Assembly: GCA_022414725.1 (NCBI GenBank)
Contig: CM039462.1
Span: forward strand, 72,849,803 to 72,913,802
Source of the DNA: Microglena sp. YARC
Taxonomy: Eukaryota; Chlorophyta; Chlorophyceae; Chlamydomonadales; Chlamydomonadaceae
DNA length: 64,000 nucleotides
Direction: 5' to 3'
Both the position numbers and the translations under genes were made by a program. How positions within the stretch are numbered: the first letter of the stretch is position 1; each line of letters starts with the position of its first letter. The notes below the pieces were generated by a model, which saw only the letters and a program-made list of their open reading frames with translations, did no database searches and was not told the DNA's origin. This document shows positions 31,001 through 39,800 of this stretch, piece by piece.

Positions 31001-32450
31001 TTCCGTTTTTGGGCTGAGTGGAGCTGATCATCATCGAAGCAGCTATTCTGTCTTTCTTGATATAGTGCTTGACAGAGGACATGGGGATTTGAGCCAGTGT
31101 GGGAGACTAGGTTGTCAAGTTGCTGGGATGGGCTTCGCTGCAAAGTGGCGTTAGCATGTGTTTGAGCTGGCGCTCTTCCGACATTTGCCCCGAGCAATTC
31201 AGTCCTATCCGCACTCCGTAGCTGTCCAACAGCTGACCCATCAGAGTCGTGCTCGCAATCTCCATTAAATATCACAAGTAAGGACTCATGGTCACCACAT
31301 GCAGATCTTGGACGCATGAGCACACCCCTCCCTCCACATTTTTGCTTCATCATAGTGCAAGAGAAGTACATGTACCATTGTGCTGGTTCATGCACAGTTC
31401 CCTTTTCCCCAGCCCTCTTCTTGCTGTAGTGTCTGGAACTTCCAATTGGCCAAGCAAGTCCTGGCTCCACAATCGAGGGAGCTGCTGGCTCAGCATGAGC
31501 CCCCGTCGACAGTGGGGCTCCAGCATCCCCAGCGGCGGGGGCTAGTGCCCTTGGCATCCCCCCTGAGGCAGACATGACTTCTGCAGATTGGGCAGTTGGC
31601 CCCAACTCATCCACATTGATGCCCTCTTCATCTTCACTGTCAGGCTTGCATGACGTAGAACTAGTGCCGAAGGAGTGAGTTTTCTTCAGTTCTTTCTGGC
31701 AAGGCCAACATATCTTGAAGTGATCTGCAAGGTGATCAGAAACAACTAAGCATGCATTCCAAATGATTGGGAATCAAAACATGACAATAGACACATGTAA
31801 ATGGAAACAATTAATTGAATACAAGAAAATTGAAGCATGGCTAACACCGGGCTACTAGACTTATTTAAAACAAAATATCTCATGTCCTAATTCTCATCAA
31901 CTCGAAACCGTAATCATCTGAGCTCTAGAGCTAAAACGCATGCTTGCTCTTCTTGTGTCTCGTTGTCCTCTTTTGGTCCGTACCTGGTATGTGCATGAGT
32001 GTATATGTATAATATGTGGGTGTATGTGCATGTGTGTGTGTCTATGTATGTACCCTTGAGTATGTGTGTGTGTGTGTGTGTGTATGTGTGCGTGTGTGTG
32101 TGTGTGCGTGCATGTGTGTGTGTATGTACCCGTGTGTGTGCGTGTGTGTGTGGATTCAGCCAAGTTGTCTTACCTAGCAGGCCAGCAGCCTTGATGAGGG
32201 CTTCTGCTGCTACGCTAGATGTGGATTTGAAGAGAACCTTTCCTTTAGCTGAACAACGACTTGGATCCACTATGTACTCCCTGACATACTCTTCATCAAC
32301 AGGTATGCGACCAGTGTTTCCGCCAGCTGGGTAGCAAGTTAATCCGCTATTCAAACTTATAGTAATGTTCTTGTTCGGAACAACTCGCGGGCCATGGGTT
32401 TCCGGTATTTGATGGAATTGGAACTGCAGGCGCCGCAGATCAGCTTCCAT
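27078..32450 (-). CDS. Gene C: uncharacterised multi-exon protein with polyglutamine C-terminal part
   Basis: Read on the minus strand: exon 1 32450-32174, exon 2 31724 to about 30821, exon 3 28928-28782, exon 4 28265 to 27953 or 27078. Junctions 1/2 and 3/4 are GT-AG and phase-consistent. The 2/3 junction is uncertain: exon 2 has an in-frame stop at 30787, and the donor at 30821 was chosen because it gives the phase exon 3 needs. ATG at 32450 starts MEADLRRLQFQFHQIPE. Exon 2 has a CxxC pair (KICWPCQKEL), an acidic stretch and basic patches. The first frame of exon 4 ends at 27953. The overlapping frame below has a six-Cys cluster, a proline/lysine stretch and a long Gln-rich region. No domain recognised with confidence; a nuclear regulatory role is only a guess from composition. 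Confidence 0.65.
27953..28265 (-). CDS. Gene C exon 4, first frame
   Basis: It follows acceptor CCTTGTGTAG and completes the split Arg codon, giving RPKTDRLYACVGRRAEKHKN. Charged sequence with ERTRINAPGMEDQASALEDR follows. It runs to TAG unless the frame switches near 28010. Confidence 0.65.
28490..28672. mobile_element. Family-1 foldback element in gene C intron
   Basis: Left arm TTTTCTTTTCAGCTACGAGC, right arm GGGGAGCTGCCTAGAAGCTG with GATGCTCGTCTGA. Confidence 0.8.
28782..28928 (-). CDS. Gene C exon 3
   Basis: Flanked by acceptor TGCCCTTGTAG and donor AAG|GTAAGA. It encodes STARAEGTNNADKNVYVLSS and on to DRSKFSVWLGKTG. Phase 2 at both ends, matching exon 4. Confidence 0.75.
29425..30460. 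repeat. Tandem array, unit about 190 bp, five to six copies, in gene C intron 2
   Basis: Units run from CCAACCCCTTCAACCCCCC through TGCGTCCTTAGGACC, CAAATTTGGGGGATGGGAC and AAAAGCTTCTCATACATACC to CCAGCTATGTGCATG. On the minus strand each unit encodes a conserved GKVKLANVDESGMYEKLLG preceded by CATAG. In two copies GGGTAATG gives a donor-like end. The segment could be a duplicated exon of gene C, since phases can fit exon 3, or simply a satellite. Confidence 0.8.
30821..31724 (-). CDS. Gene C exon 2
   Basis: Acceptor TCACCTTGCAG completes a split Asp codon, giving DHFKICWPCQKELKK. An acidic DSEDEEG, Ala/Pro-rich linkers, RHYSKKRAGEKG and QKRKTKGEAADR follow. The 3' boundary is the weakest part of the gene model: the frame stays open to 30787. 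Confidence 0.6.
31990..32158. repeat. (TG)n-rich microsatellite in gene C intron 1
   Basis: GTGTGTGTGT mixed with TATGTG and GTGCGTG. His/Thr-rich frames across it are repeat products. Confidence 0.9.
32174..32450 (-). CDS. Gene C exon 1
   Basis: From ATG (MEADLRRLQFQFHQIPE) to the donor CTAG|GTAAGA, 92 codons plus one base. Contains NKNITISLNSGLTCYPAGGN and a C-terminal helix AAEALIKAAGLL. The open frame extends upstream without another good ATG. Confidence 0.7.
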
Positions 32451-33821
32451 ACAACTCCCACCCTCCCACCCTCTGACCCTCCCACAGCGGTATGAGAGAG
32501 AACTGCAAACCAGAAGACCCAAGCAACGAAGGTAATAGAAAGGACCTGAACCAAGAAAATGCGAACGCCGTTGCAGAAATTTGACAGCGCACTCAAATTA
32601 GAAAGCAAGAAGTAGGCTCGTAAGCAAGAAGGTGTCGGTGGAGAAAGATATGCCGTGCAGCGAATTAGTGGAAGAAGTTTTTTCTGAAGCACTACAAGTC
32701 GCTACAACTCGCGCTGCCAAGAGTGCAAGTTGAAGCAGCTACGCGAATTCTACACGTTGGTTACATGCGTCACATCAGATACGGCTGCCTACAACTACAC
32801 GCTGTACAGGGTTTGGAATAATTTTCGTCCGATTGAAGTTCGTCCGATTAAGTTGATACAAGGCGCAGGTCCGATTCCTGACTCTCGTAAGTGCATCTGC
32901 ACGGCGATTTGCAAACAGTTTGGGCTCAGAAGCGGCTTCCAACGGTTGACGAATGGCATTTCCCTAACTGTGACAAATCTTCAACGGACCTCCCCAGACG
33001 AACTCGTGGGAAAAGGTCCCTGTCAGGCTTGAGTTACCTGCTCGCTCGCAGAAGGGGGTGGAAGCGGGTGGAGGCCCGGGGTGGAGCAGGGGGGTGGAGG
33101 GGCATGCCAACTCGGGAGCATTGGAAGAGTGAATATTGGTGTCACTGGGTTCTGGGAGAAGGTTTCAGGTCGTCAAGACCCATGGACGTCAAGACCCATG
33201 CCAGTAAGGATTTTCGAGGCATGGAAAGGTCCACATGGCAGATAGAACAAACATCAAAAGAAGCTGAAAGTTGGGCGAGGTGGATTGCAGCGGTAGATCG
33301 GAAAGTGTCGTTCTCTAACCTGTCGCTACCGGCTTAGCCGCGAAAACGAATTCCCTGGCACACCTATCTTGCCGCAATTTGTGGCCATTGCCTTGCATTG
33401 CTTGAAGGCTACATTCGTACCTGAAATCAGAGGACAAGGTGGGGTTTTGAGAGAGTGATCTAGAAACCTACGACAACGACACCAAGACATGGCACGAAAC
33501 ATGCCACGCGGGTGCCGTACTGCCGCCTGAACAAATTGCCGTGCCACCATATACCCTTCCCTTTTTTCTGGCCCTTCACCTTTCCCCCCTTTTTTAGATT
33601 ACTGCTGTACCAAGCCACCAGCACCAGGCGCAGGTGTCAACTTCTTTCTTTCTACAGCGATTCTTTTTCACTGTTGTTTCTATTGCTTCTACAGCACTTT
33701 TCGTTCCTCCTGAAGCGACGCCACTTTCATCTGTTTTGAGCGTTCCGTCTTCCGCATTCTATCTACCTCCCGTTCACTTGTCCTCCGCTCTCAGTTGGCT
33801 CGCACGATTCCTTGACGAGGA
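32451..33821. promoter_or_regulatory. Divergent intergenic region between genes C and B
   Basis: About 1.37 kb separates the two start codons, so promoters of both genes should lie here. It contains a family-H repeat (32814-33013). The last 280 bases before gene B are pyrimidine-rich. No specific promoter motif is called. Confidence 0.45.
32814..33013 (+). repeat. Dispersed repeat family H, uninterrupted copy
   Basis: It matches 22556-22975 in reverse and lacks the 185-bp insertion, serving as the empty-site reference. Confidence 0.75.
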
Positions 33822-33890
33822 ATGGACTATCCGACCTTGGACGAGGAAGCACTTAAAGCAGTTTGCTCAGAGCTGTTTGACATAGCTCAG
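33822..33890 (+). CDS. Gene B exon 1
   Basis: Twenty-three codons from ATG, MDYPTLDEEALKAVCSELFD then IAQ, donor CAG|GTTCGT, phase 0. A poly-C run follows the donor by 10 bases. Confidence 0.75.
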
Positions 33891-36800
33891 GTTCGTCCCC
33901 CCCCCCCCCCCCCCCCCCCCCCCTCCAATTGCTCTGCTAGCTGCTCTATTGTGCTTCGTTTCTTGGGATACTGTGCTTGCACCGATTGCCATTATCGCGG
34001 GAGATGGTGACAAACTCTATCATATTCGCGGATATTACGTACAACTCTGCGCTCCCTTCAGTCCTCGTTCCTCCACTGCTCAGTAGTAGATCGATTTGGC
34101 GCGCGGCTTTCTCTATTCTAGACCTCAGCTAGACCTCAGCTATACCGTGAGCACTGCCCCGTCCATAACATGCTATGTGGAAGCATTGGTCGAACGGCTG
34201 GTGAACTGCCCTCTCCCCCACCCCCACCCCACCCCCTCCCAACACCAACTTCCATTGTCAACACTCTTCCCATTGTTTACTCTTGCCTTGTCCCTTCGCG
34301 ATCCGTCGATAATGCAGATATACAGCCTGGGTTTCCTTGTCCCACCTACGTGAAGTGAAACCTTCCGCCTTCACTTTCTTCAGATATCTTTCATTCCCCC
34401 CAATCTTGGGTCGCGCGTTGCTGTCCTAAGGCAGGCTCTATCTCCCTTCATGCGCGAGTAGTGTGATATGCTCCTGGCCTCCACCTGTGCCTTGTAGGAG
34501 CCGCACAACGCAATTTGTTGCCACGTATAGCCTGCTCGACATCGTCTGGAATGGGCTTCGTCCTCTTCATTCCACCATGTCTCGCCAAGCTGCTGGTACA
34601 TTTGAGCCCCCTAGGGCACCAGGATAATGTTACCATCCTCATCATCTATTACAACAAGCACCAGAGTCACCATATTCAGATTCATCATCATCGTAATTAG
34701 GAGTACGAGACAAATTGTCGATTAAATCGCTATCGGCCTAGTCGTTCGCATACATTCCGACACCTTAGCTGGACGCATGTGGAGGACGCGAACTCCTGAA
34801 GCGTCCAGCCGATAAGCGCTTTGCTTATTTTGCCCTCTCATACTCTAACCGTCCGTCTTGAGTGTGAGAGATAGATCACAACATACCATTTATTTATCCT
34901 TGTATATTCTGTGCTGGATTTACCCTAGAGATATATCTCACAGATTGATCCCACAGTTTGATTTCGCAAATGGGTCCTGTAGATTGATCCCACTTATTGA
35001 TCCCATGGTTTGATTCCACAGGTTGATCCCACTATTGATCCCACACATTGATCTCACTGATTGATCCAGCTGATTGATCCAACATATTGATCCTGCTGAT
35101 TGCCAGCATATATTGATCTTGTATTTTGATCCTGCTGATTGATCCCAAGGATTGATCCCATGGTTTGATTCCATTGAGAGATCCTGTAGATGGATCCCAT
35201 GGTTTGATTTCACAAACAGGTCCTGTAGATAGACCCCATGGTTTGATTCCACAGGTTGGTCCTGCTGATTGATCCCTCTGATTGATCTTGCTGATTGATC
35301 CCAAAGATTGATCTCATAGATTAATCCCGTAGTTTAATTCCACAGATTTATCCCTCAGACCGTTCTCTCAGATTGATCCCACAGATTGTTTCCACAGAGT
35401 TATAGCACTGATCGATCCCATGTATTGAACACTCCCTCAATTGATGCCTCGTATTTTTCTAACTGATTTATCCCACTGATTGATCCCCCAGATTGATCCC
35501 ACTGATTTATCTCATAGTGTTATCCCACAGTTTTATCCCCACTAGCTCAACCCCACCTCACCCCGCACTCCCCTCTGACTGGGCCATATATTTAATGCTT
35601 TCAACAACTACATACCTTACCTAAACTCAGTCTCTCTCTCTCTCTCTCTCTCTCTCTGTTCAGAATGGTCTCAAGCATGTGTTGACTCAGTCAGGTGTCC
35701 TTGACTTAGATGGAGGGGTGTCAGCCTTCCAGATGCAGAGGATGCAGGAAGTTATCAGCATGACCGCGAGAAAGGTGCAGCGATCTTTTCTGCTGTCAGT
35801 TGAGGCAGATGTATGCCCTGAAATTGAGAGGTAGGTGGAGGTTCACCCGTTGGTTTAACAGTTTCCTCTTCAGTGATTGTTCATACAGGTGCTACACACA
35901 GTTGGTATGCAGGAAGGGTGGTCCTGCAACAAGAAGCAAGCCTGATAAAGGACCATGTCTAGTTATCATGTCCTCCTTGAGTTCAGCCGTGGGCACATTT
36001 GAATTCAAATAGGGCACCATCATCATGATGATGATCATCATCATCATCATCATTGTCATCATCAATAACATCATGCTGAAGTAGATTTCGATTCAAACCA
36101 GGCATAAGGGGAGCACCACCCCTCTTCGGAAACCTGGTCATAGTCATTGACATTGCCACCACAATCACAATCATCAAGGCCATCATGACCATCGCCATCA
36201 TCATTGTCACCAACTAACCTGGAGATCCATCATCCATGCAACAGGATTCGACTGGATTCCTTTCGTACTTCCCACCACGTGGACTTGGAAGATCAGCTGC
36301 AACGAAGCTCTGCAAACTCGCAAAAGGTAGACTCCAGCATGTCAAGCCACAGCTCATTGTCTCTGGGCCAACATTCCTACCAGGTAAATGATGTCATGTG
36401 TTTGTTTGCCAGTTTCGTTGGTTATCTGTTAGGATGTTATGTTATTTGTTGGAATGCTCGATAGGTTGATAATAGAGCTGAGGCAGAATGTTTATCGTGC
36501 TTCGCTGGCTCCTTTCCAAGAGGCCTGCTGGATGGCCCGAGCTTGATGTCTCTGAGCCAGCATTCTTCCCTGGTAGATCCCAGAAGTCTTGTATTGGTTT
36601 GTTTACTTTTTTTGTGGCTGGGGGATTAATCGGTTGATGCATGTAGGATCTTAATTTTGTTTGGAGGCCCAAGTTAGGGGGGACCGCTGGAACATAGCCA
36701 TAAGCGCTTGGTTCCTGGGTGTGACTCTTTGGAGTCTTAAATAGTAGTGTTGATAGCAGATTACTTCGAGTGTATGGCAGAGTACTTTATCCTCATTCAG

Positions 36801-39800
36801 CCTTATTCAGCCTTATTCTCTGTCCTCCCCCCCGACCCCCTCCCTCCCTTCCTTGGCTGTAACCAAGACCTACTCCAGCTTAGTACAAATAGTTTGTGTT
36901 GTGCCTGGCTTACTTCTGCCCCCCTCTACCACAGCACTTATTCCCCTTGCCCCCCCCCCCCCCCCCCCCCCCTACCCTCCCTCCTCCCTCACCATCTGAA
37001 ACGACCATGTCTAGCTCAACACTGGTCAGGTGACACGGGGTCAGGTGGCACCTTTCCAGCAAACCCAGCAGGGCCTTATTTTCATGAGCAACTATGATAT
37101 GATGATGTCGACCTCCGAGGAACTGAGCTCTGGCAACGTTGAACTAGGAGTGGATGCATCATCCGCTCTCTTTTATAGCAGCACGGGACACAATTGCACC
37201 AGTGAGAATGGATCCCATGGATCCCATGGGTCCCCCAGCAGCAGCGGCAACCTGTACAGTCTGGCTGGGGGTGGGGATGGCTTCAGTTCTCTGGACGGAC
37301 CCCAGGGAGTGCACCAATCAACTCAAGGCTCTAACTCGAGGCTGAAGGCGCAAGAGATTGAGCGCATTATGAAGGCTGCCTCGATGCGGGTGTCCTTATC
37401 CATGCAAGGATCTTCCATCCATCCAGACAACAGGGATCTTGACATTGACCTCGCCGGCCTGCTCAACTCCAACTGCAACATCATGGGCCAGGTAGCTCCG
37501 CAAGGACCCCCTATAACTGCAGCTGATCTGCCTCACCTCACCGACATGGCGCAATATGTCCCCAACACCCGCCCGCCGCGGGCCAATCTAGGCATGATGA
37601 CACGCCAGAGCAACGGACCCCATGGTAATGTGCACTACCAGCACCGATCCCCTCAGTCCCTCCCGCTTGACACCATGCTGATGCCAGGTGGTCATTACAA
37701 CGTGGGACCCTCAGAATTCCCAATCCCACTTTCTATGTCTGTTTCTCATTTATCTTCGAATTCGAACGTTGGTACATCTGATGAGCCCTCGGCCAGCTGG
37801 AGTGGCAAAGGAGTACTGCATAACACAAGGCTGGGGGTGTTGCCCCCTGCAGTACAGTCTCGCGTGTTGGAGGTGGCGCAGGCCCTCACTATCATCCAGG
37901 TGAATGCTTCATGTGGTTGGTGGTGGGTGGTTGATGGTGGGTGGGTGTCGGGTGCTGATGGGAGGATGGTGGATGGCGAGTTATCGCATAATTTCCATCT
38001 TGTGGGGGGTGAGGGGGGATGATGTGAATGAGAGTGTTTCTGTGTGGTGATGGTGGTGGTGGTTAGGGCGATTGTTTTAGTCTTGCTGGCCTGATCCGTA
38101 TGTTGGGCTTGCTATTTCTTGGTTATCATCTTCATATGATTGGCTCCACATTACCTGTGGTCCCTTCCCGCCACTCCACCACCACCTCTGCCACTGATCG
38201 GGTTGAATACTGCTGATTTCACTTGATCAAATTAGAATGTTACATGTTTCTGACTAGTTTAGCCAGACCCATGCCTTGCCATGTAGCGACAGGATGGGGA
38301 TGCAATGGCGACTTGTCGTCGGAAAATAAACAGTGAACCAGGGAGGAATGTCAGCGGATGATGCACAGAGTTGTCCAGTTTTCAGCTTTCACTTGATTGC
38401 ATCTGACAAAACATCTGATCCCTTCCCTACAGCTTCAGTAGTGATTAAAAAAATGACCCTATTCATTTTTTTCGTTGTAAAATAATTTGAACTGATAACA
38501 AATTACTTGTTTGTTCTACATAATATTTTGTGATATCTTAATTATAGGCTGAACCAAACCAGAGTGAATGTCAACCTGAGCCTGTGCCTGATGCTTCATT
38601 TCAAGGTTTCTGATTTTGATGAGAAAGTTGTGAAGAAGATGTGCTTCCTATCTGAGACCTACGGCCTGGCTGAGTGCTTGAAGATGCTTGATAAGTTGGC
38701 CCTGAGAATGAGGAGCAAGAGCGTGAGTTTCACTGGGTTTTTTGTGTGCTATGTGTGCTGTGTGTGAGAAAGTTTCACTGGGTTTTTTGTGCAATGAGTG
38801 CTGTGTGTGTGTGAGAGAGTTACTCTGGGTTTTTTGTGCAAATAGTGCTGTGTGTGTGAGAGAGTTTCACTGGGTTTTTTGTGCAATTAGTGCTGTGTGT
38901 GTGTGAGAGAGTTTCACTGGGGGTTATGTGTGCAACGAGTGCTGTATGTGTTCGAGTTTCACTGGTTTTTTTGTGTGCAATGAGTGCTGTGTGTGTGAGA
39001 GAGAGTTTCACTGGGTTTTTTCTGCAATTCATCGCAAATTCAACCACTCGGTGCGACCTCAGTGCGACGCGCTGCCTCCCTTACCTCGCAGAGCGCATAA
39101 GTGCTGAGCCTGGGGTGGGGGAATGGGGGGGGGGCGTTCCTGACTAGTTTAGCTGGGCCCATGCGTGGCCATGCAGCAACGGATTTGTATTTCATTTGGC
39201 TTGGCTTGACCCATGCGAGGGCATGGAGTGTCGGAATGACGATGCGTTGCACAAAAAGACAGTTGGCTCCATGCTTTCATCCAGTAACTGGCGCATGTGG
39301 TCGGGAATGCCGGTATGGTTTTGTATGGTTTGGTTTAGTTACATGGTATATCAGCCATCCTTTTGACAATTGGGTCAATTGTAGAGCATATCAAAACAAG
39401 AAGTGGTGGGGGTTGAATCCCTACGGAGGCGCTTCAGTGTCCGCGGTCCCTGTCAACCGCCATGGTAGCTTTGTCCACGTAAAGTAGCAGCCCGTTCTGT
39501 ACTGTCGTAAGACGGGGCTTCCTTAATTCCACGCCCCACCAGGCATTATCATTACCTTTTTGTGTAAATCTGCCTCTCGAGGCTGGTACAGGCAGGCAGG
39601 GACGTACCGTACGTAGGGTGCAAAAAAATAATGCGAAACTGCCGAGGCAGTAAACTATTTTCCTGTCCCAAAACCCGCTGTCCTTAACGACTGCGGGATA
39701 TGGGAGTCTCTGGGTATCGCACTTTGAGAGTAACGCCATGTTTCAACTACCATGGAATATACTGACGCAGCCCAAAAATAGCCCTACAACACCCTAGGGT

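Noticed and set aside
31999..32334. Cys/Val-rich plus-strand frame
   Set aside because: Created by the TG microsatellite in gene C intron 1 and antisense to exon 1.
32891..33337. A 148-codon plus-strand frame
   Set aside because: It begins inside the family-H dispersed repeat, has no splice sites or family resemblance, and lies in the divergent upstream region.
38549..38605. Upstream extension of gene B exon 5 from the AG at 38548
   Set aside because: With the phase left by exon 4 it reaches a stop; the acceptor at 38605 fits phase, length and the paralogue.
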